Source: Dehalococcoidia bacterium
GTDB taxonomy: Bacteria; Chloroflexota; Dehalococcoidia; E44-bin15
Assembly (NCBI GenBank): GCA_023129355.1
Contig: JAGMCC010000008.1
Coordinates: 1-15,489 of the forward strand
Length of the DNA stretch: 15,489 nucleotides
Reading direction: 5' to 3'
The notes under the pieces are model-generated. The model was not told where the DNA came from and did not search any database. It saw nothing but the letters and a program-made list of their open reading frames with translations. The position numbers and the translations under genes are program-made. Shown one piece after another: positions 1-6,804 of this stretch. The first letter of the stretch is position 1; each line of letters opens with the position of its first letter.

Positions 1-348
1 AGTGAACCGGATATCTATTTCGATGGCATCGAAACTGTTAACGCTACGACATTAGGGTTCATCAATCGGAGAGCAAAAAGGTTTAGCCTAAAATATAATC
101 TTGCGGAAACAGGGGGCAGTGATGCCCACTTCCTGGCTGCCATAGGTAGTGGTCTCACCCTGTTTCCCGGCCGAAGTGCCCAGGAACTGAGAAGAAGCCT
201 CCTGGAGAGGACGACCCAGGCCCGAAATGGCACTCGGGTGAGGTTTAAAGATATCGGACTTATTCAAATAATCAGACAGCAACGCAAGAGCAGAGGGTAT
301 TTCGTTCGCGGCATGCTGAAAAACTTCACCAGGTGGCTGTCTGCATGA
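1..348 (+). CDS. PHP-domain metal-dependent phosphoesterase, C-terminal part
   Basis: An open frame enters from the window edge and ends at TGA 346-348, giving 115 visible residues; the start lies outside. The segment 'TGGSDAHFLAAIGSG' (visible residues 37-51) matches the last metal-ligand motif (GSDAH) of PHP-family phosphoesterases of the TrpH/YciV type, and 'IETVNATTLGFINRRA' before it fits the strand-helix that precedes this motif in the family. Such enzymes hydrolyse phosphoesters such as nucleoside 3',5'-bisphosphates or short RNA ends with a two- or three-metal centre; the substrate here is not known. A basic tail of about 35 residues ends the protein. The stop overlaps the start of the following glycosyltransferase in an ATGA arrangement, so the two are probably translationally coupled. 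Family assignment is fairly safe; the exact function is inferred. Confidence 0.75.
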   Translation, partial: SEPDIYFDGIETVNATTLGFINRRAKRFSLKYNLAETGGSDAHFLAAIGSGLTLFPGRSAQELRRSLLERTTQARNGTRVRFKDIGLIQIIRQQRKSRGYFVRGMLKNFTRWLSA

Positions 349-1457
349 AGATCGCTCTCGTTTCCCCATACGATTATTTTTACCCCGGTGGGGTGGTCAT
401 CCATATCGCTCACCTCTATGAGCAGTTCACCGGGATGGGGCACGATGTCAGGATCATCACCCCTTATTCTGGTAGCAGGGACTCCCTTGATAGTCAGGAC
501 ATCATCCCTCTGGGTAGGCCTGTCCCCATACCCTCAGGCGGCTCTATTGCCAGGGCCACCCTATCGCCGATGTTGTCCTCCCCGGTGCGGGCCATCTTGG
601 AGCGCGAAAGGTTTGACATCATCCATCTCCATGAGCCAATGGGCTCCACCCTAACCATCTTAACGCTTCGCGTATCGAACACCATTAATGTGGGTACCTT
701 TCACGCCTGCCACAGCGGCACCATGGGATACCGAATAATGAGCCCCTTTGTCATGAGGTGGTTTAACAAGCTCCATGGTAAGATCGCCGTTTCTAAACCG
801 GCAATGAATTTCATCGGTAAGCATTTCCCCGGCGAATACGCGATAATCCCCAACGGCATCGACGTGGAGCACTTCTCCGCCGCCGTGTCCCCTATCGACA
901 GGTTCAGTGATGGTAAATTGAACATACTCTTCGTTGGTCGTCTGGAAAAGCGCAAAGGGCTGAGGTATCTCCTGGGGGCCTACAAAAGGGTAAAGCAGGA
1001 ATTGCCCAACTCTCGGCTCATTGTGGTAGGGCCGGGGAAGCGCCAAAAATATGAAAAGCTGGTAAGAAAGGCGAACCTGAAGGATGTGGTCTTCACCGGC
1101 TATGTACCCAATGAAGAGCTCCATATATATTATCAAACGGCCGACCTTTTCTGCACCCCGGCTACCGGAGAGGAGAGCTTTGGCATTATTCTGCTGGAGG
1201 CCATGGCTGCCTCAAAGCCCATCATCGCCTCAGCGATCGAGGGCTATGCCAGCGTGATGAGTCACGGCGTTGAGGGGCTAATGGTGCCTCCCAGGGATGA
1301 ACAGGCCCTTGCCAGCGCCCTGATTCAACTCCTTAGCGATGAACACCTCCGCCAAGAGATGGGCGCAAGGGGAAGGCTAAAGGCGGAGGAATGCAGCTGG
1401 CCGAACGTCGCCAGAAGGGTGATCGAATACTATACGAGCTTGCGCAACGGCTCATAA
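345..1457 (+). CDS. PimA-like GT4 glycosyltransferase (phosphatidylinositol mannosyltransferase type)
   Basis: The protein has 370 residues and two Rossmann halves of the GT-B fold. It starts 'MKIALVSPYDYFYPGGV', with the glycine-rich loop of GT4 enzymes. Features recalled from mycobacterial PimA are present: GSIAR (66-70), LHEP (95-98), the TFH histidine (H120), the GR...RKG donor-phosphate site (R199, K204) and the EESFG..LLE motif (E277 and E285, the E-x7-E pair). I place the start at ATG 345 rather than GTG 333, because ATG 345 overlaps the preceding TGA, has an AGGTGG ribosome site eight bases upstream and gives the normal family N-terminus. The next gene encodes a phosphatidylinositol-phosphate-synthase-like enzyme, which supports a role in making a glycosylated phosphoinositide membrane lipid at the inner face of the membrane. 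The sugar (mannose or another) is not proven. Other GT4 glycolipid transferases remain possible. Confidence 0.8.
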   Translation: MKIALVSPYDYFYPGGVVIHIAHLYEQFTGMGHDVRIITPYSGSRDSLDSQDIIPLGRPVPIPSGGSIARATLSPMLSSPVRAILERERFDIIHLHEPMGSTLTILTLRVSNTINVGTFHACHSGTMGYRIMSPFVMRWFNKLHGKIAVSKPAMNFIGKHFPGEYAIIPNGIDVEHFSAAVSPIDRFSDGKLNILFVGRLEKRKGLRYLLGAYKRVKQELPNSRLIVVGPGKRQKYEKLVRKANLKDVVFTGYVPNEELHIYYQTADLFCTPATGEESFGIILLEAMAASKPIIASAIEGYASVMSHGVEGLMVPPRDEQALASALIQLLSDEHLRQEMGARGRLKAEECSWPNVARRVIEYYTSLRNGS

Positions 1458-1486
1458 CCTTATAAGGGCAACATTATTAATAACGC

Positions 1487-1509
1487 CCCCTGGCGCCCTG
1501 CACCAGGGG
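1487..1509 (+). other. Hairpin between the glycosyltransferase and PIP-synthase-like genes
   Basis: CCCCTGG (1487-1493) pairs perfectly with CCAGGGG (1503-1509) across a nine-base loop. It lies in the 74-base gap before the next gene and is followed by only three T residues, so it is a weak terminator at best. It could be an attenuator or an RNA-processing point that lowers expression of the downstream gene. Seen directly; function is inferred. Confidence 0.3.
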
Positions 1510-1531
1510 TTTGGTAGATTTAAGGAGAGAA

Positions 1532-2143
1532 ATGTGGCGACCTGCTGAAATACTTAGCGATGGTGTCCACCGCCTTGCCGAGCCGGTCGGCCGTGTGGTG
1601 GCTAAGACGAGGGTGCCGCCTAACGTCCTTACCATTTTAGGCTTCTTGTTCAATGTTGGCGTCGCCTGGATAATCTCCCAGGGCCACTTTCCCATCGCCG
1701 GCTTGTTGATCATAGTAGCAGGGATCTTCGACCTCCTCGATGGGGCGGTAGCCAGGCACACCAACAGGGTCACCAGGTTCGGCGCTCTCCTCGATTCAAC
1801 CCTGGACCGCTTATCCGAGGCGGTGCTTCTCTTCGGGCTTCTATGGTTTTATGCCTGGCAACAGGACACCTCCCTCGAGGTGATCCTCATCTTCGCCATC
1901 ATCGTAGGCTCCCTGCTCATCAGCTATGTTAGAGCCAGGGCTGAAGGATTGGGGCTGGATGCCGAGGTGGGGATAATGAGGAGAACGGTGAGGATTCTTA
2001 CCCTATCCATCGGACTCATGTTGAGCCCATTCGAACCTCTTCTCCTGGTGGCCCTCTGGGGCCTAGCCATTCTTACCAACCTGACAGCAGTGCATCGCCT
2101 TATCTATGTATGGTACAAAGACAGGAAGGGACCGCCGCATTGA
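1532..2143 (+). CDS. CDP-alcohol phosphotransferase, phosphatidylinositol-phosphate synthase-like
   Basis: This is an integral membrane enzyme of 203 residues with about six hydrophobic segments. The full CDP-alcohol phosphotransferase signature D-x2-D-G-x2-A-R-x8-G-x3-D-x3-D is present (D67, D70, G71, A74, R75, G84, D88, D92); these Asp residues bind the metal and CDP-diacylglycerol. Beyond the motif, TRFGALLDSTLDR, GLLW, ISYVRARAEG and the later R-x-x-R pair (151/154) resemble mycobacterial PgsA1, which joins CDP-diacylglycerol to inositol 1-phosphate. From memory, the residue before ARAE is Lys in PgsA1 and is Arg (134) here. ATG 1532 is chosen over TTG 1511 because AAGGAG (1522-1527) lies four bases before it. 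The upstream PimA-like gene makes a phosphoinositide role likely. A PGP synthase or an archaetidylinositol-phosphate-type enzyme is a less likely alternative. Confidence 0.8.
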   Translation: MWRPAEILSDGVHRLAEPVGRVVAKTRVPPNVLTILGFLFNVGVAWIISQGHFPIAGLLIIVAGIFDLLDGAVARHTNRVTRFGALLDSTLDRLSEAVLLFGLLWFYAWQQDTSLEVILIFAIIVGSLLISYVRARAEGLGLDAEVGIMRRTVRILTLSIGLMLSPFEPLLLVALWGLAILTNLTAVHRLIYVWYKDRKGPPH

Positions 2144-2174
2144 GGATTTGCCCAGAGGCTATCGCATGCGGCGG
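2132..2174. terminator. Inverted repeat over both stops of a convergent gene pair
   Basis: CCGCCGCAT (2132-2140) is exactly complementary to ATGCGGCGG (2166-2174), with a 25-base loop. The loop holds both the TGA of the plus-strand lipid-synthesis gene (2141-2143) and the stop of the minus-strand peptidase gene (2159-2161). Neither side has a strong T tract, so this may be a bidirectional terminator working through stem strength, or an mRNA 3'-end stabiliser. The repeat is seen directly; its role is inferred. Confidence 0.4.
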
Positions 2175-3388
2175 CGGAAAGATAGCGCAAAATAGATAGT
2201 CAGTATCCCCAAGATTGCCACTACAACGATGAGCGCGATGTAGGTTGAAGAGATGCCCGATACCGCCCCGGGGGTTGGCGTAGGCTGAGGCCCGAGACCT
2301 AGGCTATCACGCCACAGGGCATTGAGACCATCCATGTCAAAGCCATAAACCTCAAGCAGTGCATCATCATAGGTGCTCCCCTCCTTAAAGACATCCAGCA
2401 GCGATAATATCTCATCGCTACCATAATTATCGATGAGAAACTGCACCAGGCTATAGCTTTCAGCATAAGAGAGCTTGGCCTCATCCGGGTCAGTGGGAAA
2501 GGAGCTTGCGATGGTGCGCACCGAGAAGAGGGCATTGTGGGCGATGGCCGCTTTTAGAATGCCTTGTAGGTCTGACCTGAGCTCTCCCTCAGCGTCCATC
2601 GCCAGCCCCTCATCAAGCCAGGTAGGGAGATCACCGTAGGAGCCGAAGACCTCCTGATGGACCACCAGGTGCCCCAGTTCATGGGCGATAGCCCTTTTAC
2701 CCCAGGTAAGGTCACCTGGAGACACCCCGATAACTATGGTGCTATAGTCAGAGAAAGCGACACCACCGGTCCATTCTTGAGGGTATACCAAAGCGCCCTG
2801 TAAATCCCCAGAGCTGGCGTAAATATAAATCTTGACTGGCTGCTCCAGGGCAACCCCCACTTCACCGGCTAGCCTCTCCAGCGCCTCATCGGCAGCATCC
2901 AAGAGCTGGTGGGCAAAGGACACGTCGCCCTTATACCATAGGATGGTCACCTGATCGCTGGCTAGGCTCTGCCAATCATGGCTCAGGTCATTAAATTTAA
3001 TGGTAGCCGATGATGTTTCAATTTGGTGCCCAGCAGCATCCTCAATCAGCCACCAATAATCTATCTCCGTCCCTGGCGGCAATCCCCCCGTCTCCAGCAT
3101 GTCCCATGTCCAGCTTGCCGCCACCCGTTGACCGGGGGTGAAATCGACATCCACCCGACAGCTAACCGGGATGAGACTCCGTCGGCTCGGCTGATATTCA
3201 AGATCTATGTCGGCGATCTCGGTGGTCGCCTCCGCCTCCAGGAGAAAGGTGATGGCAGTGGGAAATTGCGCCTGGGCGTCGCTGGAGATCACGGTGATCT
3301 CATCCTGGGCCAGGCTGGTTGCTGGCGAGAGGATGTGAAGGACAGGGAGGGTAAAAAACAGCATGAGTAACAGGCTAAGCCGCTTCAT
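2159..3388 (-). CDS. Secreted, membrane-anchored peptidase MA-like zinc metalloprotease
   Basis: The protein has 409 residues. A signal peptide occupies residues 1-27 (Lys-Arg, a leucine-rich core, then SPATSLAQ). A beta-rich region follows to about 135, including a domain with 'EYQPSRRSLIPV' and 'YWWLIEDAAGH'. The catalytic domain spans about 145-365. It has the zinc motif HELGH (236-240) and the third ligand Glu in WLDEG (E260), the gluzincin arrangement of the peptidase MA-like family. A Pro-Thr linker (368-373) leads to a C-terminal membrane helix (about 382-403) and a basic RRRMR tail, so the catalytic domain faces outside. Its ATG overlaps the prfB stop by four bases (ATGA), so it is the last gene of the nfi-prfB unit. 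The substrate is unknown. Confidence 0.8.
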   Translation of the reverse strand: MKRLSLLLMLFFTLPVLHILSPATSLAQDEITVISSDAQAQFPTAITFLLEAEATTEIADIDLEYQPSRRSLIPVSCRVDVDFTPGQRVAASWTWDMLETGGLPPGTEIDYWWLIEDAAGHQIETSSATIKFNDLSHDWQSLASDQVTILWYKGDVSFAHQLLDAADEALERLAGEVGVALEQPVKIYIYASSGDLQGALVYPQEWTGGVAFSDYSTIVIGVSPGDLTWGKRAIAHELGHLVVHQEVFGSYGDLPTWLDEGLAMDAEGELRSDLQGILKAAIAHNALFSVRTIASSFPTDPDEAKLSYAESYSLVQFLIDNYGSDEILSLLDVFKEGSTYDDALLEVYGFDMDGLNALWRDSLGLGPQPTPTPGAVSGISSTYIALIVVVAILGILTIYFALSFRRRMR

Positions 3389-4489
3389 GATCCCTTTCCT
3401 ATGGTGAATTTGAGGTAGGCCTCGATTAACTCATCCAGCGCCCCATCCAGCACAGCGATAGGGTCGCTGGTTTCATATCCCGTACGATGGTCCTTCACCA
3501 TTTTATAGGGGTGAAGGACATAGCTTCTGATCTGGTTGCCCCAGCCTGCGACGACATGCTCCCCCTTGAGCCTGGCCTTTTCCTCGGCACGCTTTTCCAG
3601 CTCAAGCTCGAGGAGGCGAGCACCGAGGACCTTTAGCGCCAGCTCCTTGTTCTGGTACTGGGAACGCTCGTTTTGGCAGATAGCCACCAGCCCGGTGGGG
3701 AGATGGGTCACCCGAACCGCACTGCTGGTCTTCTGCACATGCTGCCCTCCAGGGCCACTGGCTCTAAAGAAGTCGATCCTCAATTCATCAGGGTTTATCC
3801 TGACATCCAGCTCCCGCTCCGCCTCGGGCAACACCTCCACCAGGGCAAAGGAGGTATGCCGACCATGGGAGGCATCGAAGGGGGAGAGGCGCACCAGGCG
3901 GTGCACCCCGCGCTCTGCCTTGAGGTAGCCGTAGGCATAATCGCCGGTGACCTGGATGAGGGCGCTCTTTATGCCCGCCTCCTCGCCGGGGGAGACCTCG
4001 ACCACCCCCGCCTGATATCCACGGCGCTCCGCCCACCTGAGATACATCCTGAGGAGCATCTCCGCCCAGTCCTGAGCCTCGGTGCCCCCGGCGCCAGCGT
4101 GAACCGCTAGAAAGGCGTTCCTCTTTTCATACTCACCACTCAGGAGCAGCTCAAACTCTATCTCTTCAAACTGAGCAGCTACCCGCTCGGCCTCAGTTGC
4201 GATCTCCTCCTCCAGAGCAGGATCCTCCTCAGCGGCAACCAGGTCTGCCAGCTCCAAAAGCTCACTGACCCTGCGCTCCATGATGCGCCACCTCTCCACC
4301 TCCCCCTTCAGCTCCCCGAGCTTGCGCATCACCCCCTGTGCCCTCTCCTGATCCTGCCAGAAATCGGGCCGGGATAATTCCGCCTCTATTTCAGCGATCT
4401 GCCGCTCCTTCTGAGCGAGGTCAAAGGCGCACCATGACTTGGGAGATGCGCTCCGCTAGCTCCTCAAGCCTTTTACGTTGTTCTTGCAT
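3385..4489 (-). CDS. prfB: Peptide chain release factor 2, with programmed +1 frameshift
   Basis: RF2 ends translation at UGA and UAA. The gene is in two frames. Frame 0 runs from ATG 4489 for 22 codons to CTT (4426-4424) followed by an in-frame TGA (4423-4421). Skipping the T at 4423 continues as GAC CTC GCT..., giving 367 residues in total, close to the 365 of E. coli RF2. The joined protein has SPF (about 202-204), the UGA-reading tripeptide, and GGQ (about 247-249), the peptidyl-transferase motif, together with 'AGAGGTEAQDWAEML' and a normal C-terminus. A GGAG ribosome site lies eight bases before ATG 4489, inside the end of the upstream gene, which prfB overlaps by 17 bases. The gene is autoregulated through the frameshift: low RF2 favours shifting at the UGA. 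It is not a pseudogene. Confidence 0.97.
4420..4426 (-). promoter_or_regulatory. RF2 autoregulatory +1 frameshift site
   Basis: Read on the minus strand, the site is CTTTGAC, the highly conserved prfB slip sequence (slippery CTT, poor-context stop TGA, then C). The internal Shine-Dalgarno helper seen in E. coli (AGGGGG three bases before CTT) is replaced by ATGGTG, which can pair only partly with the anti-Shine-Dalgarno. Shifting may therefore rest mainly on the slip and the poor stop context. Confidence 0.95.
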
Positions 4490-5174
4490 TTTTCTTACTC
4501 CTACCAAGTACCTTAATTTTTTGCTTGCACCATAGTCTAACACGACGAGTCAAACGCCGCTGATAATCATCCCAATCTGGTACCCGTCTTATTATTTCAA
4601 GAGTCATCCCGTCACCTTGTGGAACTAAATTAAAGGACGCACAAGCTGGTTCTGCGTTCGCTGAGGTAACCTCTATTTTGCCATGGTACTCCCCAATTTT
4701 GAGACGAACTCTAACTGGTAGCCATCCGCTCTCTGATGGTATACTCAGGTGAGACTCTGCATAGACCATACAAAATTCCAGTGCTGCTTTTGTGTTCCTA
4801 TTAATGGTGCAGGTTTCTATATTCCCCATTCGTGACCAGCAAAGCGACATGCCCTCCATAGGTGTGAAGTACTTACTGCTCAAGATAGGCTGAGGTTCAT
4901 CAGCAGAAATAATGTATACATCAGACGGTTCATAAACATCCTCCGCTTCAGCATCCAATGTAATCATACCAATACAGTTCTCCGCAGCTCTCTTGCCCTC
5001 GTTCTTCACTATAATTCTATAATGCAAGCCTTTGATCACACTCTTATCCAATATATACAGCTTGGGCTTGAAATAGTTTTCATTAATCCAGTCGCGAATA
5101 AATCCACCTAGAGCTGCACCAATCAACGCAGCAAATATCGGCCCCACTACCACCCCAAAAAGTGTCCAATCCAT
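4473..5174 (-). CDS. Unrecognised protein with one N-terminal membrane helix
   Basis: This gene encodes 233 residues that I do not recognise. Residues 7-26 (GVVVGPIFAALIGAALGGFI) form a glycine- and alanine-rich membrane helix. Residues 36-180 are beta-strand-like ('KLYILDKSVIKGLHYRIIVK', 'LPVRVRLKIGEYHGKIEV'), which would suit an immunoglobulin-like sandwich. The last 35 residues are strongly basic (RRLTRRVRLW...KQKIKVLGRSKKNAR). Base composition is visibly more A+T-rich than in the neighbours, and codons such as ATA and TTA are more frequent, which suggests acquisition. It starts 15 bases after the nfi stop with no clear ribosome site, and its end overlaps prfB by 17 bases, so it sits neatly inside the transcription unit. 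Function is unknown. Confidence 0.7.
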   Translation of the reverse strand: MDWTLFGVVVGPIFAALIGAALGGFIRDWINENYFKPKLYILDKSVIKGLHYRIIVKNEGKRAAENCIGMITLDAEAEDVYEPSDVYIISADEPQPILSSKYFTPMEGMSLCWSRMGNIETCTINRNTKAALEFCMVYAESHLSIPSESGWLPVRVRLKIGEYHGKIEVTSANAEPACASFNLVPQGDGMTLEIIRRVPDWDDYQRRLTRRVRLWCKQKIKVLGRSKKNARTT

Positions 5175-5189
5175 TTGATTATTTTACTT

Positions 5190-5906
5190 CTATAAAATAA
5201 TAACTTTTCCCCGTTGCCCTTTCTCCGTCCTTGCCGTAGGGGGCAGTTGTCCCGCTGCGGCGAGGTGGGCAAGGCGGGTGGGCTCGGGGAGGCGATAGCC
5301 TCGCAGACACGCCATCACCCAGTGGACGGCAGCCTCAAGGTCAACCCTGTGCCCGATGGAAACATAGACCGGCTTTACCCCCCGCTTGGTCCGCAGCGCC
5401 GCCCCGATAACCTCCTCGCCATCGAGGAGCGGGGCATAAGTGCCTGGCTCCTCCCCCAAATCACCGTGCCGGCCGCACAGGATGGACTTGGCACACCCTA
5501 TGATGGGCACATCCAGCACAAGCCCCAGATGGGACGCCAGCCCCAATCTCCGCGGATGAGCAATGCCCTGAGCATCGGCAATAAAAAGGTCAGGGGTCAC
5601 GGTAAGCCTTTCGCAGGCGGCCAGGATCAACGGTATCTCTCGAAAGGACAATAGACCTGGCACATAGGGAAAGCTGATCCGCAGCGTCGCAACACTCTGC
5701 TCCACCAGCACAAGCTCGGGAAAACGGAGTACCACCACCGCTCCCCTTGCCATTTGCCCACTGTCCTCGCCAGAGATGTCCACACCAGCAATGAGATTAG
5801 GGGTCTCGAGCTCGCTCCTTCTCACCACCTGAGCGGCAAGAACTCGCTGAATTTCCTTAGCCTCAGCAACGCTTACCTGCCAGCTGTGAAGATTGCGCCC
5901 TTTCAT
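5190..5906 (-). CDS. nfi: Endonuclease V (deoxyinosine 3' endonuclease)
   Basis: This enzyme cuts the second phosphodiester bond 3' of deoxyinosine and starts repair of deaminated adenine. In the 238-residue form the RNase H-like metal residues are visible: GVD (D43), FRE (E90), the Asp of 'DAQGIAHPRR' (D111) and the His of GHRV (H186). The lesion-wedge motif PYVPGLLSFRE is at 80-90. DAQG replaces the more usual DG(H/Q)G, a small change beside a catalytic Asp. There is a choice of start. TTG 5915 has AGGGG six bases upstream, but it lies inside a TTGCCA-17-TATAAT promoter whose expected start point is near 5908, just before ATG 5906. I choose ATG 5906, which also gives the family-like N-terminus 'MKGRNLHSW'. 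It is the first gene of the unit that includes prfB. Confidence 0.95.
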   Translation of the reverse strand: MKGRNLHSWQVSVAEAKEIQRVLAAQVVRRSELETPNLIAGVDISGEDSGQMARGAVVVLRFPELVLVEQSVATLRISFPYVPGLLSFREIPLILAACERLTVTPDLFIADAQGIAHPRRLGLASHLGLVLDVPIIGCAKSILCGRHGDLGEEPGTYAPLLDGEEVIGAALRTKRGVKPVYVSIGHRVDLEAAVHWVMACLRGYRLPEPTRLAHLAAAGQLPPTARTEKGQRGKVIIL

Positions 5907-5914
5907 ATCAGCCA

Positions 5915-5943
5915 ATTATATCCCCTGGAATACCCCATGGCAA
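5915..5943 (-). promoter_or_regulatory. Sigma-70-type promoter of nfi, leaderless geometry
   Basis: On the minus strand there is TTGCCA (5943-5938), a 17-base spacer and a perfect TATAAT (5920-5915). Transcription would be expected to begin near A5908, leaving about two bases before ATG 5906. The match and spacing are seen directly; promoter activity and leaderless translation are inferred. Confidence 0.7.
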
Positions 5944-5952
5944 GCTAACCCA

Positions 5953-5981
5953 TTGACACATGGCGCTTTTTAACCCATAAT
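5953..5981 (+). promoter_or_regulatory. Sigma-70-type promoter of the rpsP operon
   Basis: A perfect TTGACA (5953-5958), a 17-base spacer and CATAAT (5976-5981, five of six consensus bases) precede rpsP. The expected start is near 5988, giving a leader of about 15 bases that still contains the ribosome site GAGG (5993-5996). Its -35 box is only nine bases from that of the divergent nfi promoter, so the two polymerases may compete. Confidence 0.8.
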
Positions 5982-6002
5982 AGCAACATTACGAGGTGAG
6001 CA

Positions 6003-6755
6003 ATGGTAAAGATTCGGTTGAGTCGTGTAGGCAGGAAAAAGAGACCCAGCTACCGGGTAGTGGTCGCCGATGCTCGGGCCCCGCGCGATGGTGCCTTTAT
6101 TGAAATCATCGGTCACTACAATCCCCTCACCGACCCCGCTACCATCGTGATTGATGAGGAGAAGGCACTAAACTGGCTTCGTCAGGGGGCCCGGCCTACG
6201 GAAAGGGTGGCCATCTTGCTAGCTAAGCTGGGCATCATAGAGAAGCCCACGAAGAAACACACAGAGAAGCTGGCGAAGAAGCTCGCAAAGGAGCCAGCGA
6301 AGAAGCCGGCGAAGAAGCCCGTAGCGGAGCTAGCAGAGGAGAAGCCCACAGAGGAGCTAGCGGAGGAGAAACCTACAGAGGAGCCGGAGGAGAAGCCCGC
6401 AGAGGAGCCAGCGGAGAAGAAACCTACAAAGAAACCGGCGAAGAAGCCCGCAGCGGAGCTAGCGGAGGAGAAACCTATAGAGAAGCCTACGGAGGAAGAG
6501 CCCGCCGAGAAGCCCACGGAGGAACCCGCAGAGGAGCCCACAGCGGAGCTAGCGGAGGAGAAACCCATAGAGAAGCCTACGGAGGAACCCGCAGAGGAGC
6601 CCACAGCGGAGCCAGCGGAGGAGAAGCCTATAGAGGAGCCTACGGAGGAAGAGCCCGCCGAGAAGCCCACGGAGGAACCCGCAGCGGAGCTAGCGGAGGA
6701 GCCTGCCGAGGAGAAATCTACAGAGGAGGAGCCCACGACGAAAAGCGAAGGTTAG
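6003..6755 (+). CDS. rpsP: Ribosomal protein bS16 with a long Lys/Glu/Pro/Ala-rich tail
   Basis: Residues 1 to about 80 are an ordinary bS16, a 30S assembly and structural protein: 'MVKIRLSRVGRKKRPSYRVV', then ARDG-like 'ARAPRDGAFIEIIGHYNP' and 'WLRQGARPTERVAILLAK'. The family is usually 75-120 residues; this protein has 250. The extra 170 or so residues are low-complexity. They begin basic (KKHTEKLAKKLAKEPAKKPAK-type, about 84-106) and turn acidic, with repeated AEEKP, TEEP and AEKP units to the end. No folded domain is visible, so the tail is probably disordered and reaches beyond the 30S surface. Its internal DNA repeats suggest growth by slippage or unequal exchange, always in frame. The promoter and a good GAGG site precede ATG 6003. 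The S16 identity is certain; the role of the tail is unknown. Confidence 0.97.
   Translation: MVKIRLSRVGRKKRPSYRVVVADARAPRDGAFIEIIGHYNPLTDPATIVIDEEKALNWLRQGARPTERVAILLAKLGIIEKPTKKHTEKLAKKLAKEPAKKPAKKPVAELAEEKPTEELAEEKPTEEPEEKPAEEPAEKKPTKKPAKKPAAELAEEKPIEKPTEEEPAEKPTEEPAEEPTAELAEEKPIEKPTEEPAEEPTAEPAEEKPIEEPTEEEPAEKPTEEPAAELAEEPAEEKSTEEEPTTKSEG
6324..6740 (+). repeat. In-frame degenerate tandem repeats in the rpsP tail
   Basis: A block beginning GCGGAGCTAGCGGAGGAG (or a close variant) recurs at 6324, 6453, 6543, 6606 and 6684. The offsets are 129, 90, 63 and 78 bases, all multiples of three. Copies at 6453 and 6543 share long near-identical stretches with mainly single-base or codon-unit differences. 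The repeat is therefore recent or homogenised at the DNA level, not only low-complexity at the protein level. Confidence 0.85.
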
Positions 6756-6762
6756 CACAGGA

Positions 6763-6779
6763 CCCTTCCCCAAGAAGGG
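6763..6779 (+). other. Hairpin between rpsP and khpA
   Basis: CCCTTC (6763-6768) pairs with GAAGGG (6774-6779) over a five-base loop. It follows the rpsP stop by seven bases and is followed by an A-rich stretch, not a T tract, so it is unlikely to terminate. It may protect or separate the rpsP message from khpA. Confidence 0.3.
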
Positions 6780-6804
6780 ATCAAAAAACTAGTCAAGGAG
6801 AGAA

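Noticed and set aside
3385..4489. prfB as a broken gene because of the in-frame TGA after 22 codons
   Set aside because: The interruption is the conserved CTTTGAC programmed frameshift, and the joined protein is complete.
5907..6002. A Rex operator near rex, the atp operon or the divergent promoters
   Set aside because: No palindrome resembling TTGTGAAnnnnTTCACAA was found on reading these regions.
6182..6736. Long antisense frame of Ser/Gly/Ala/Phe repeats opposite rpsP
   Set aside because: It is the mirror of the repetitive S16 tail codons; it has no ribosome site and an unlikely composition.
6324..6740. CRISPR-like or minisatellite array independent of coding
   Set aside because: Repeat offsets are irregular but always multiples of three, and the segment is one continuous frame fused to S16.
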